From Strigamia acuminata (lineage: Eukaryota; Arthropoda; Chilopoda; Geophilomorpha; Linotaeniidae): DNA of 64,000 bases. Shown piece by piece: positions 33,801 to 45,579 of this stretch (the stretch's first letter is position 1; each line of letters opens with the position of its first letter). The translations under genes and the position numbers were made by a program. Where the stretch lies: the NCBI GenBank assembly GCA_949358305.1, contig OX442315.1:6225875-6289874 (forward strand), in the 5' to 3' direction. Under the pieces are notes generated by a model that ran no database searches, was not told where the DNA came from, and was given only the letters and a program-made list of their open reading frames with translations.

Positions 33801-36800
33801 CAATAAATGGTTGTAATGGTGATATTTATATTTGCTTTTAGATGAGTTAAATAAGAAATCAGGTAAGGCATTTTATGTATTTCAGTCTGCTTTTTATTTT
33901 TAGATTAAACTTGTGTGAAACCTTTTCAGCTGAAGACCAATCACAGATTAAGGATTTATCTCAACAAATGGAAAATATGTTAGGTACAATTTACCAGTTA
34001 TCAATGTGCTAACAACAAATTGACTATGAAGGAGGACTGTTTGCACTAGTAATTGTTTCTTAAAATGTTTATCACTTTTAATTACTCTTAGGAACTATGG
34101 CAGCAAACCAAAGAAGATTTGAAGAGGAGTGTGCAAGACACAATTGTAAGACTGGACATGGGCTGTAGTCCCAGGGTATACTTCCAGCATCTCTGCCGTT
34201 TTCAAGTCTCGGTTTTCCGAGATGAGATCAGAAGTTCCCGTGATGAGATCTCGTACGAGACCGAGACACGCTATCAGGCGGGCTTTTGAAAGAAATCGAC
34301 ATTTTTTAGGGTAAAAAAAATTACGTGCTTTTATAGCACGTTACGAGAAACAATAAAAAATGTACAAATCAAGTTGGTAAAAGATGTGTGGGCAATTGGT
34401 CAATGCCAATGGCCCGCAGTTCCACCTGGTTGCGGGGAACCGCAACAGGTTGCGCACGAGAAACACATGGTGTGTGAGAGCTGTGTGAGTGTCGTGTGCT
34501 GCAGGTAAGTGATCAGCCTGCGTGGGCAGCTGGTCACAATGAAACACGTCGCATTTTTTGCAGCATCTACTAACTTATGGCCGCAAACACCCGACGTATA
34601 AACGTACAAATCACGTCGTGAATTGTACGTTTTTTATTATATCTCTTAATAATGAAATCTCGTCTTGCCGAGACCGAGATCTCCGAGACCGAGATAACGA
34701 GACGAGCGAGATTTGGAAGTATAGTTTTAGGGGGAACTGAGATCACAGATCATCATAAGATCTCAAGATCTTATGAATTACTTTCTTCCGAAGCTAGTGA
34801 AGCTGTCCATAAAAAGATAGACAACTTTGAGAAATGCTTAGCACATCAAAACATCAGATTAAGTAAAAGTTTGGTAGAAATGTTTAATGTGGTTTAATCA
34901 AAATGATTTCTTTTAGAGTCGATTTCTAAGCAGCAGATGAATCAATCTGATCATGTGCTAAACTACCAAAAAAGTTTGACTAGTGTAATAACAGCAAACA
35001 GTTAAGTTAATGGAAGTTTTTGGATGATTAATGCGATATTTAGATGGCGCTTTCTTTCCAGATGAGTTGATTAAAGCTGTGGGTAAGAATAATTTTGTAA
35101 AGAATTTGGAAGCACGAAAGTAAATTGGCTCGTGGATTTTTGGGACGGCAAAAGAAAAAAACAGAATTTTTTTAAAAAAATTTAAAATGAGGATCACATT
35201 GTGCACCAAGAGGCCATTTTTGACAAACATTTTCCCATCAATAAAGTGCATTTTTTTCTAAAAAAAAATATTCCATTTTATCACCAATAGTTAATTTTTT
35301 TTTCTTTAAAAAATGTCCCATTTTTCCACCAGTAAAGTACATTTAGCTAAAAAAATCCATTTTTTCTAAAGATATCCCATTTTTTTAAAGATATCCCATT
35401 TTTTCTAAATAAATTCCTTTTTTTCTAAAGATATCCCATTTTTTCTAAAGATATCCCATTTTTACTAAAGATATCCCATTTTTTCTAAAGATATCCCATT
35501 TTTACTAAAGATATCCCATTTTTACTAAAGATATCCCATTTTTTCTAAAAATATCCCTTTTTTTCTAAAAATATTCCATTTTATCTAAAAATATCCCATT
35601 TTTTCTAAAAATATCCCATTCTTTCTAAAAATATTCCATTTTTTCTAAATAAATCCCATTTTTTCTAAAGATATCCCATTTGTTCTAAAAATATCCCATT
35701 TTTTCTAAAGATATCCCATTTGTTCTAAAGATATCCCATTTTTTCTAAAAATATCCCATTTTTTCTAAAAATATCCCATTTTTTCCAAAAATATTCCATT
35801 TTTTCTAAAAATATTCCATTTTTTCTAAAAATATTCCATTTTTTCTAAAAATATCCCATTTTTTCTAAAAATATCCCATTTTTTCTAAAAATATCCCATT
35901 TTTTCCAAAAATATTCCATTTTTTCTAAAAATATCCCATTTTTTCCAAAAATATCCCATTTTTTCCAAAAATATCCCATTTTTTCCAAAAGTATCCCATT
36001 TTTCCAAAAATACCCATTTTGTTTAAAGATATCCCATTTCTTCTAAAGATATCTCATTTTTTCTAAAAATATTCCATTTTTTTTCAAATAAATCCCATTT
36101 TTTCGAAACATATCCCATTTTTTTTAAAAGTTATTCCATTTTTTCTAAAGATATCCCATTTTTTCTAAAGATATCCCATTTGTTCTAAAGATATCCCATT
36201 TTTTCTAAAGATATCCCATTTGTTCTAAAAATATCTCATTTTTTCTAAAAATATCCCATTTTACCTAAAAATATCCCATTTTTTCTAAAAATATCCCATT
36301 TGTTCTAAAGATATCCCATTTTTTCTAAAGATATCCCATTTCTTCTAAAAATATCCCATTTCTTCTAAAAATATCTCATTTTTTCTAAAAATATCCCATT
36401 TTTTCTAAAAATATCCCATTTTTTCTAAAAATATCCTATTTTTTCTAAAAATATCCCATTTTTTCTAAATAAATCCCATTTTTTCTAAACATATCCCATT
36501 TTTTTTAAAAAGTAATCCCAATTTTTCTAAAGATATTTTTAAAATATTTTATTTTTTAAATTATCCAAATACATCCACTTTTTGCTCCAACAGAGTGCAT
36601 TTTTGAATAAAAATATGAAAATTATTACACCAAAAAATGAATTTTGGCAAAAAAAATCTTTATATCATTTCAATGTCAAGAGACAAAATTATACAATCCT
36701 TGATCCAGCCCTGTTAATATGAAAACTTTGTTTCAGTTAAGAACAAGAAAATTCTGATTGACAAGAAAGGTAAAATTTCAAAAACAAACCAAAAAAAAAA

Positions 36801-37408
36801 TCAACTCAACTTACATATTCACTGTTAGATACCACATGCAGAAAACCAAGTACTACCTCCAAAGACAAAGGTGACATTTAATTTAATTTACTTTATTTTT
36901 GTCTACACATTCCTTCACATTTTTAGAAAAAATGGAAAATACCAAAAAGAAACAAATGTCATTCCAACACATCTGGAGAGTGGAGAACTTTGACCAGCTT
37001 AAACTCAATGCAAAATCTGGAAAACAAACTCAAATATACAGTGAACCTTTCTTCAGCAATCGGTTTGGTTATAAAATGAGACTGAAGTTATATCCAAATG
37101 GCTATGGCATTGGAAAGGGAACTCACATATCTGTTTTTCTCCAAGTGATGAAAGGCCCAAATGATGCAATTCTTAATTGGCCCATACAATACAATGGACA
37201 GCTTAGCTTGTTGGACCAAATGACGCACAGGTTGCATCACGCTTGCTCGCTAGAATCTGACGTCAAAAACAACATATTTGACAAAGCTATGGCTCAGTAC
37301 AAACTGGGTTATGGATTTCAAACGTTTATTCCTTGCGCTAAACTCAAACCTTTGCATTTAGTGGACGATGCTTTATTTTTTAAACTCGAGCTCAATATTA
37401 CCAGTTAG
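30890..37408 (+). CDS. TRAF-like protein 2 (zinc fingers, coiled coil, MATH), intact
   Basis: Eighteen exons join without a shift to 574 aa: 30890-30918, 30987-31119, 31215-31325, 32497-32568, 32650-32724, 33184-33270, 33337-33448, 33513-33638, 33698-33772, 33842-33862, 33930-33983, 34092-34145, 34749-34862, 34917-35000, 35062-35082, 36737-36769, 36829-36870, 36927-37408. Order: N-terminal C-x2-C, x16, C-x2-C site (CDLK through CQRCG), a second CxxC pair (CRYCNKP), TRAF-type fingers (HHEVCSMFPVSCNFC, HAQECMSNLRCCKF), a coiled coil in many short phase-1 exons, then TRAF-C/MATH in the last exon (FGYKMRLKLYPNG; VVDDA-like LVDDALFFKL). TRAFs are adaptors of receptor and innate immune signalling; a canonical RING is absent, so ligase activity is unlikely. 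Two introns are filled by satellites. The acceptor of exon 13 lies at the edge of a transposon relic, so that boundary is least certain. Confidence 0.85.
31341..31938. repeat. 19-bp minisatellite in intron 3 of TRAF-like gene 2
   Basis: About 31 head-to-tail copies of GCCCAAGAACTAGATAACT, almost without variation (one copy has GAGCTAG). It ends in a shortened CTAGATAA run. The near identity suggests recent amplification. Confidence 0.97.
32758..33150. mobile_element. Foldback element with two perfect palindromes
   Basis: ACTAGCTGCATTCAAAAACT at the left recurs inverted at the right. Inside each arm is a perfect palindrome centred on AACATGTT: 32803-32872 (70 bp) and about 33041-33106. Each contains TGACGTCA twice. 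In intron 5 of TRAF-like gene 2. No coding capacity and no clear target duplication. Confidence 0.75.
34167..34738. mobile_element. Degenerate transposon in an intron of TRAF-like gene 2
   Basis: Left AGTCCCAGGGTATACTTCCA and right TGGAAGTATAGTTTTAGGGG are imperfect inverses. GAGACCGAGAT-type motifs lie near both ends. The following exon begins about 10 bp beyond its right end. Confidence 0.5.
35285..36535. repeat. 20-bp satellite in an intron of TRAF-like gene 2
   Basis: About 60 tandem copies of a 20-bp unit close to ATATCCCATTTTTTCTAAAG. Copies differ at a few set positions (GATATC or AATATC, C or T after ATAT, C or T before AAA), which form local higher-order runs. Degenerate at both edges. 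Confidence 0.95.
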
Positions 37409-37821
37409 GATCACTTGTGTCCAGTTAGTGGATACTATGCTATTGATGATGTGTATCATGCTGGAGTCTTTTGTTTAATTGTGATTTAGGCTGTTTATGA
37501 CTTTAAATTGTAAGTTATTCAACGAGTTAGCAAGTTATTTGTACTTAAATAATTAAACATAGAGTATGGTGGAAATAATCCGAAACAGCATGAGTGGTGA
37601 ACTTTTTTTCATTGGTTGAAATGTGTGGAGAGCTGTGATTGGATGTGCCAATGTCTCCCAATGCAGAACTACCAATAGACAACGTCCGCGACACAAAAGA
37701 GCGCATGCGTGAGACATGTAGCGCCATCGTGTGGTGAAATAATAAGTTTGTCAATACCGTCACCAGAGGGCGCTATTATTGTGGCAGAATTACGCTTTGA
37801 CTCGCTGGAACTCCGTTCGCG
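37409..37821. other. Spacer between TRAF-like genes 2 and 3
   Basis: 413 bp with no gene seen. It must hold the 3' end of gene 2 and the promoter of gene 3. No strong motif found. Confidence 0.5.
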
Positions 37822-40753
37822 ATGAATACGGATTCAGAAGTTTTCACTTGCTTCAAGTAAGGAATTGCGTGATTTTTATGAGAATTTATCTGAAATATGT
37901 GTGTTATGCACACTTATAGATCAATAAACTGAAAGTAACATGTGGTCAGACTTTCGGTTGGAATGGAACAACTCATTCTATAGGCTGAAGTTTCTGACTT
38001 ACTTATTTCATTATTTGTAAATCATTATTATATATTTGTATTTTATATTTAGGTGTGGTTTGAAGAGTGGTTTCACCAAAGAACAACTTAGTGGTCACAT
38101 TTTCTGCCAGCGATGTGGTGCCAAAGCAGATTTAAGGAGACCAAAACTTGTAAGTATAAAATAATAGTAACCCAGGCGTCTATTTAGTCACAGGCGACAA
38201 GATCAGACGTTGTAGGATAAAGAATGCTAAACTTTTATTTCCAGCAGATGAGTAGCCACGTGCAAGAATGTAGTTCATGTCCGTGCAAGTTTTCGTCGAT
38301 CGGTTGTCCATTTCAGGTGTGCAGGTATTCCAACTAAAATTGAAATTAATCTAGAATGAAAACGTTGCAGGGAAATCAATTGGACGTTGAAAAACACGAA
38401 AGTGGTGATTCTCACGCCGAGTTGATGTTGAAATTGCTGCTGACTCTTCAAACCGACGTAGAATAATTGCAACAAACAGAATTCTTTGTGTAGTAAAGTT
38501 TATTGTGTTTCAGCAATTGCGTAATTCATCCATGTTGGCGCATTCGATGAACAAATTTACTTCACTAAAGTACGCAGTTAGTAGTATTCAGGTATGATGT
38601 CGATAGCGATAAAATGAAAAAATCCGTTAAATTTATGCACATTTTTATAAAAATAGGAAGAGTGTTGCAGTCAAATCAAAGCTATACAAGGTAAACACTT
38701 AAAACCATCATGTTTTTTGTGCAGTGTGTGTATAATTTTGGTTGGACATAATTTTGTTTGTAGATAATTTGGAGCAAACTAGAGATGCGGAAGTAAAGTC
38801 TTACAAGCAACAGATGACTGATCTCGAATTGAAATTCAGTAAGCAAATTTTAGGTTGATGCCATCATTTTCCCTTATCAATAAATACAGTATGTACCGTA
38901 TTACCTCACATAAAGTGGCATGGGATTACCAGGTTTTTAAAATTGCGTACAAAAAGTTTATACCGGCATGCCGGCTGGGGCATACATACCGCGATTTCGC
39001 AAGCGAAATCACCCTGTGAATCGCGCGCAATGCTACACACATGTAGCTATTCCAGCTTTGCTATTTTAATGTTATGACGTCATTCCTGATCCGAAAAACC
39101 TGCCCACCATTTCAGTTGAAAATGTTGATGAAATGACGTCATTTCACACACCTCATGGATTGGATTGGCTGCGACATGAATCGCGGGCGAAATAGTACTT
39201 GGGACAAGTAATATTTTCTAAAGTAGATTTCAAACCGGCGCGAAGGAAATGATGTCATTTGCGCATGCACAATGGCAATGCGATCGCGACACGATTCAAA
39301 ATTGCGATATGTGTGCGCCCAGCATAAAGCGAAACATGCCGGTATAAGTGAAAAAGCGGGATTTTTTGATGCGTCTTATATCGTCCGCAAAATATCGTAG
39401 TCAAAATTACTTTTCTAATCCAGCTGCTTTTGATATGATTTAATGCTAACATGAGAATTATTGTAGACGTACTAAGTAAACGGCAAAGCGAACAGTGCGA
39501 CAATATAGAAAACTACCAAAAAACTCTGAACACTGTGATAACGGCCAACAGTAAGTTAATATTCGAACTTACGTCGATCATTATTTTAATTTTGATTTGA
39601 TTTTAGATGAGTTGACTAAAGCTGTAGGTAAGAATAGTTGTTTATTTGCTCAACGTAATGCAACAAAAAGAGTACAATGAAAACTTCGTTTCAGCCGAGG
39701 ACTTGAAAATTCTGACTGTTAAGATCGGTACCGTGAATTGATTTATTCTTTTGCCTTTTTTTCTATTTTGCGTAATCTTTCTCGAAGTAATTTTGTTCAA
39801 TTCTGAGGTTTCCAAATCTGCAAATTCAGTTAGTATTCATTTGTAATGCACAAATGGACGTTTGTATTAGTCTACAAAAGCCACAAAATTTCTTGTTATT
39901 AATAATAGCATCCATTAAATATATACAATTTACGTCAAGTTGTCAATTCAAAACGTACGTAGTCGGGAATTCCCATAAAATTACTTCAAGGATGAACTTC
40001 TAAGAATTTTTTGTAATACCTTTAATAACACATTTTTAAAATTAAAATTGTCGTAGTCCCATTTCTGGAAAAAAGTCCATTTCCCTCCACAGGAGGACAT
40101 GAAAATGAAAATTTTTGGAATGAAAATTAACTTGCAAAAAGTTTTTTGCAACTATTTTAGTAGAAAATGTACCGTATAGCAAAATGCTTACATATGTCAC
40201 CGTACCGGTAGTAGTTGAATGCATAAGTTTGTAACGAGTTGTATTTATTTTTCTAGATAAAATTGAAGTGGATTTGAAAAAGCAACTGACATCAAAAGTT
40301 TTGTCATTTGAAGACATCTGGAAAGTTGACAAGTTTGGAAATTATCTCGACGATGCAATGTTGGGAAAGATAATTGGCATTAACAGCAATCCTTTTTACA
40401 CCAGTAGAGCTGGTTATCAAATGCGGCTAAACATATGTGCCAATCGCAAACGAAAGGGAAAACACTTAAGTCTCTATCTAATAGTAATGAAGGGTTCAAA
40501 TGATGCAGTACTTAGTTGGCCCGTCCAGTATACTGCGCACGTTAGCTTGATGGATCAATTGACGCACAAAACTCATCGTTCTGTAACTTTAGAATCTGAC
40601 ATTATCGAGTATAAACATTGTTTTGACAGACCAACCCGTAAGGAAAACAAAGGATACGGAGAGCCAAAATTTATTCGTTTAGATTCAATAGAACCAAGAT
40701 ATTTAGTAGAAGATGCAATGTTTTTGAAATTCCATTTAAGCATTACCTGTTAA
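37822..40753 (+). CDS. TRAF-like protein 3, shortened zinc-finger region
   Basis: Eleven exons join in phase to 370 aa: 37822-37856, 38053-38149, 38245-38316, 38371-38457, 38514-38591, 38657-38690, 38764-38838, 39467-39550, 39607-39627, 39695-39727, 40257-40753. Exon lengths of 87, 84, 21 and 33 nt match paralog 2 exactly. The start is MNTDSEVFTCFKCGLK. The N-terminal C-x2-C, x16, C-x2-C site is kept, but the two exons that follow in paralogs 1 and 2 (second CxxC pair and first TRAF finger) are missing; only one half-finger (HVQECSSCPCKF) remains before a short coiled coil and TRAF-C/MATH (AGYQMRLNICANR, LVEDAMFLKF). The MATH domain is more diverged than in 1 and 2. It probably still trimerises and binds partners through MATH; partners are unknown. 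Confidence 0.85.
38945..39350. mobile_element. Possible MITE in an intron of TRAF-like gene 3
   Basis: TTATACCGGCATG near 38959 and its inverse CATGCCGGTATAA near 39338 bracket GC-richer sequence with cut-up inverted repeats. No target duplication could be fixed. Confidence 0.35.
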
Positions 40754-41124
40754 ATGTAATCGGCAACCTCCGAATGTCTCACAAAAGTGAAAGAAATTAT
40801 TGTATTAAACGTGATTTAGGTAAAGTTTAATTTTGTAGCATTGTTAGATCAATCGACAACACCATCCGCAAAGTTCAGATCGCCAATTTATTTTTTCGTG
40901 ATGATTGATGATGATGAATAATTTTTGCTCAGAAAATTCTTGTATTTAAAAAATTTTCAGTGTTAATCAATAAAAGTTATTGTTATTATTGTTATTGTTT
41001 ACTCTGTATTATTTATTGTTTACTTGATTTATTTTTAATTTAACTTAATTATATTAATTTTAAATTTTTATAATGATAAAAATCATATATAGCCACAAAT
41101 GTATACCATAAAGTGGGACAAACT
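40754..41124. other. Intergenic, no gene seen
   Basis: AT-rich 3' flank of TRAF-like gene 3 with polyadenylation-like AATAAAAG at about 40969. Otherwise nothing recognised. Confidence 0.5.
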
Positions 41125-42300
41125 AATATCTCAACAACCTGACCACGGATTTTTTTATTTAAAAAACCGAACGGTATAGAGGACCTTCTCCTCTACAAAC
41201 CCTAAAAGGCAGAACAAACTCCCCCTCTTGGTTTTCAAGCGGCGACTGTTTGCATTTGACGCAACTAAAATTACAAATACCGTGTATCTTTGATTTGTAC
41301 GCGGGTCTGTAATAGCCCGCGGACCTTATTTAACACGCGGGGCCGAACTTGTTTACCGCGCGGGGCCAATTGTTACGTTTCCAAAACAATTGTACGTACC
41401 AGACTACCGGTATACAGGGTGAACAAAAAGTCTATCACTATAGCAAATATTTCTGAAAGTGCTGACAATTCATCTGATCTAATGATGGCAAAGTATTAAA
41501 GTCAGGTGGGGCAATCTTTTGATGATGCGAAATTTGACCTTGGGATGTTCCTTCAAGGTCATTGGAAAATTATCTCGGAAACGGTTAGAGATAGACAGAA
41601 ATTTCCAATTGTAAACTTGTAGAGCAACATTTGTTTAGTCTAAAAATGACAAATTCTCAAATCTTTTGTACTAAAAATTTTTAAGAAAATCGCAATTGAA
41701 AAAGCAGACACAAGTCAAAGGATAACATGGCCAAAATTAAAAAAGTGCCAAAAACGTGCTGATTAGACGTAAAATGACCCAAAAAATCGATTCCCCTGGT
41801 CGGAATTTGCATATCTGGCACCGTTGCAGAGATATGGGCAGAAAACTGAATTTTTATGACTTTTTCTTTTCAAAACTACTTTTTCAATTGCAATTTTCTT
41901 AAAATTTTTTAGGAAAAAAGATTTGAGAATTAGTCATTTTTAGACTAAACAAATGTTGCTCTACAAGTTTACAATTGGAAATTTTTGTCTATCTCTAAGG
42001 GTTTCCGAGATAATTTTTCAATGACCTTGAAGGAACATCCCAAGGTCAAATTTCAGGTCACCAAAAGATTGTCCCACCCAACTTTAATACTTTACCATCA
42101 TTAGATCAGATGAATTGTCAGCACTTTCAGAAATATTTACTATAGTGATAGACTTTTTGTTCACCCTGTATACCGGTATAGGCCGAAAATATTTGAAATG
42201 TGCCGAAAAAGGATGATAAATGAAACGAAATGAAACGAAGGTCCTCTATATCGTTTGGTTTTTTAAATAAAAAAATTCGTGGTTAGGTTGTTGAGATATT
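41125..42300. mobile_element. DNA transposon with about 63-bp inverted ends, hosting a second element
   Basis: AATATCTCAACAACCT at 41125 onward matches the inverse of 42300 downward for about 63 bp with few differences. No transposase is encoded. Nested inside is a foldback element at 41415-42168. The superfamily is not determined because the target duplication is unclear. Confidence 0.7.
41415..42168. mobile_element. Foldback TA-inserting element (Tc1/mariner-like), copy 2
   Basis: CAGGGTGAACAAAAAGTCTA and inverse, flanked by TA. Arms of about 270 bp are inverted copies of each other. Same architecture and terminal CAGGGTG as the element at 14934-15697, with largely different interior sequence. 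Confidence 0.8.
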
Positions 42301-42340
42301 GGGGTTTTAAGTTGTGGCACTAGATTTAGAAATTTAGTCA

Positions 42341-42684
42341 AGGGGTCGTCCAGGGGTCGTCCAGGGGTCGTCCAGGGGTCGTCCAGGGGTCGTCCAGCGG
42401 TCGTCCAGGGGTCGTCCAGGGGTCGTCCAGGGGTCGTCCAGGGGTCGTCCAGGGGTCGTCCAGGGGTCGTCCAGGGGTCGTCCAGGGGTCGTCCAGGGGT
42501 CGTCCAGGGGTCGTCCAGGGGTCGTCCAGGGGTCGTCCAGGGGTCGTCCAGGGGTCGTCCAGGGGTCGTCCAGGGGTCGTCCAGGGGTCGTCCAGGGGTC
42601 GTCCAGGGGTCGTCCAGGGGTCGTCCAGGGGTCGTCCAGGGGTCGTCCAGGGGTCGTCCAGGGGTCGTCCAGAGGTCGTCCAGG
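42341..42684. repeat. 11-bp minisatellite
   Basis: About 31 copies of GGGGTCGTCCA, nearly invariant. Because 11 is not a multiple of 3, all three frames of one strand encode the same 11-residue cycle and a long open frame results, which I do not regard as a gene. Confidence 0.97.
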
Positions 42685-43325
42685 GACACCAGATTCAAGT
42701 TTAGTACAAATTTAGTATAAGACTTTTTTGTGCCATATTGAAATGCTTGCTGCTCGAAAACTAACGGTAAGAGGAGTAGAGACTTGTGCTGTTCACGGTT
42801 TGTTTCGGAGAAAGTCCTCTATCTTTTCGTGTAAAAACCATTGAAATCCGTAGTAAAAAAAATTGGGATTTGTTCTACTTGGATGAATGTGAATGTGGTG
42901 CCAACTTCGGCCTGGTATTACTCACAATTTCAATTGTCAGCATAGAGTGAGGGTCCAGTTTTTTTAAACACAGCTGTATTTCTGCCCTCCCTTGTGAAAG
43001 ACTGTCACGGGCATGTGTGATGTAGAAATAATCCGAAACTCGATTTAGGCTGGGCGGAGAATCCGGACAAGCGTCTGCCATCTTTTTCATTACAAAAGCA
43101 AAGTAAAAACACGGTTTGAGGCTAGTTAGCTCTCAACAATCATACAAAACCAAAAGTAGAACGAATCATTGAATTCGGACAATGATTTATTCTTTACATG
43201 AATAAACAGGCATAAGTAAACTATACAAAATTACTAACACGAGCAGACGACAGAATGTGTGCCGCCATGTCATAACAGTCGATTGCGGTACGGAACAAGC
43301 GTTGGGTTAAAAATCGAGATCAATC
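42685..43325. other. Intergenic, no gene seen
   Basis: No exon, transposon end or RNA gene was recognised in this stretch. Confidence 0.45.
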
Positions 43326-44720
43326 CACTGCAAAAAAAATTAGATTTTTGTCGATAAAATATTTTGGAAATATAACTGAAATGCGATATTTCCAAACCCG
43401 AAAGTTATATATTCCAAATTGTACAAACATCAAATTTCCAATGACTTTCCAACACTGAATGCAACCGTTTCCAAACTACTTTTCATAGCATGATATATTA
43501 AATTTCCAAACAGTTAAACTCATATTTCTCAACCAGTAAAGTTAAGATTTCCAAATGTAAAATATGAGTTTCCCATTTGTAAATAACAACTTTCCAAATA
43601 TAAAATTTGATATTTTTTTTTTAATAAAAATTCTAAATTAGTTAAATCTTAAAATAAATCCCTGGAAATTTCCATAAAAATTCAATACATCCTGAAAATA
43701 TGCAGAGGATTCACTCCTGAATCCTGAATCCTGAATTCATTCCTGAATACTAAATCCTGAATTTGTTTCTGAATCCTGAATCCTGAATTAATTTCTGAAT
43801 TCTGAATTCTGAATCCTGAATCCTGAAATCAATTACTGAATTCTGAATTCATTCCTGAATCATAAATTCTAAATCCTGAATTCATTCCTGAATCCTGAAT
43901 CATAAATTCTAAATCCTGAATTCATTCCTGAATCCTGAATTCTGAATTCATAAACCTTAAATCCAATAATCTTGAATCCTGAATTCATAAACCAAGGCTA
44001 TAATCATAGCCTAATACAAAAAATGAGCAAAATCAACTGAAGGCAGTGATAAAAACTCGCATTGATATAATGGTGTAACAAATTCTAGAATCAAATTAAA
44101 ATGTTACACTACAAAATTTGTGTCAACTTTTTAATTTATCTAACTCTAACAATAATAATCTAATTATTTGTTGAAGTAGAAATGATAAAACCAATCCCAT
44201 ATTTAATAAATATAAATTTTGAATTAGTTTTGAATTATGTTTGCCATCTGGTGATAAACCCATAAATTTTAAAAGCTGGAAACATAGGATCTTTAGTCAT
44301 TAATTTTTAGGCTTATGAAATGAATGGAAATACAAATTTCCAAATCTAATTTACATTAACATTCCATACAATTACAATAATTTGCAACATCATCTTTCAG
44401 TGTTGAAAATTTACAGAAATTTAAATTTCCAAACCTAGTTTACATTAACTTTCCACACATTTAACAAAAACAAAAATGTCATCTTTCAGTGTTGAAAATT
44501 TACATAAATTTAAATTTCCAAACCTAATTTACATTAACTTTCCATACATTTAACAAAAACTTACAACTTAATCTTTCAGTGTTGTAAATTTACAAAAATT
44601 CAACTTTCCATAAAATATTTCACATTTCCTTTCCATTATATTTCCAAACTGGAATTTATCCAATTTCACCATTAACTTTCCAATGACTTTTTTTTTGGAA
44701 ATCCAAAATTTTTTGCAGTG
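43326..44720. mobile_element. CACTA-like non-autonomous element
   Basis: Left end CACTGCAAAAAAAATTAG and right end TTTTTTGCAGTG, flanked by ATC on both sides (43323-43325 and 44721-44723). CACT termini with 3-bp duplication fit CACTA/EnSpm; Chapaev-like elements (4 bp) are the alternative. No transposase. The interior is AT-rich with a TTTCCAAA-type repeat throughout and a TCCTGAAT tandem array at about 43715-43990. Confidence 0.65.
43715..43990. repeat. Irregular TCCTGAAT tandem array
   Basis: Repeated ATTCCTGAATCCTGAAT units of variable length inside the CACTA-like element. Confidence 0.85.
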
Positions 44721-45114
44721 ATCGACTACTAAACGATGCATAATCATGACGACACACCGATTGCATCTATCCGTAATATGCAATTAGACAACACATGCGT
44801 ACATTGAAACAAACGGCCAAACATTGCATTCATAATGACTCAACACCTTGTCGCATGCATATGTTGCACAACTTGCACAACTGGGTGTGGCAGCCCTGGT
44901 AACAGTAATATCGGTGAGTCTGGGTCACTTCTTCGAAATTCACTTCTCAGACAGTCATTTCGAAGACCACGTTTCTTGAATAAGTCGTTTCTCAGACAGA
45001 CATTTTTCGAAGAAACGACCCATTCCAGAAGTGATCGTCTGAGAAGTAACCCACAATTTTCAATTTTTAAAAAGTTTTGAAATGTTTTGAAATGTTTAGA
45101 AATGTTTATAAAAT

Positions 45115-45579
45115 TCACTCACACTTAGCAAAGCTGTGGGCAATGCCACGAATGAAGGCTAATGTGGACATGGTGCACCTCTCAGTCATCAAGTGTCGTA
45201 TTCTTGCCTCTCTTAGCAGGTCCCTACGTTTCTTAGGGGGGTTTGGAACCCCTGTAACGATACCTTCGACCGCGGCTTCAGAGTCTCCCTGTTCTCGACG
45301 CATCGCCACAAGCATCCTAAAGATCCCAACGTGATTAGCACCCACAAGGATGTTAAATCTGTTATGCCATGACTCCACAAGATTGCTCGTCCTCAGCTCA
45401 CCCTCATTATACAACTGGTAGCAACTCCAGAGCTCCGGTGGGAAAAGCAGCGTGGCACGTGTTCCATTTCGTCTGACCTTGCCAAGAACATAATTGTTCT
45501 CCGACCATAGCAAAAGGCCAACTGCATTTGAGCTGAACAGTGGCTTCAACTGTCTGTGTGCCGACTGAATGCGATGTGA
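45115..45579 (-). pseudogene. MULE/FLYWCH-type transposase fragment, C-terminal part
   Basis: An open frame of about 155 codons ends at a TGA just left of 45115. The pattern FPPELWSCYQ, then TSNLVESWHNRFN, then IRGIAHSF near the end is typical of the C-terminal region of MULE-derived transposases found beside FLYWCH zinc fingers in invertebrates. There is no N-terminal catalytic part. An acceptor-like AG at 45580 may have joined it to lost exons. Probably a dead relic. Confidence 0.65.

Noticed and set aside
34400-34609. Cys-rich minus-strand frames that look like small secreted peptides
   Set aside because: They lie within a transposon relic, have no signal peptide, and no splice support.
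31341-36535. Regular repeats that could suggest a CRISPR array
   Set aside because: Units are directly adjacent with no spacers and lie in introns of a eukaryotic gene.
42246-42698. A 150-codon minus-strand frame with a Trp-Thr-Thr-Pro repeat
   Set aside because: It is the 11-bp satellite read in frame; any 11-bp repeat free of stops gives this.
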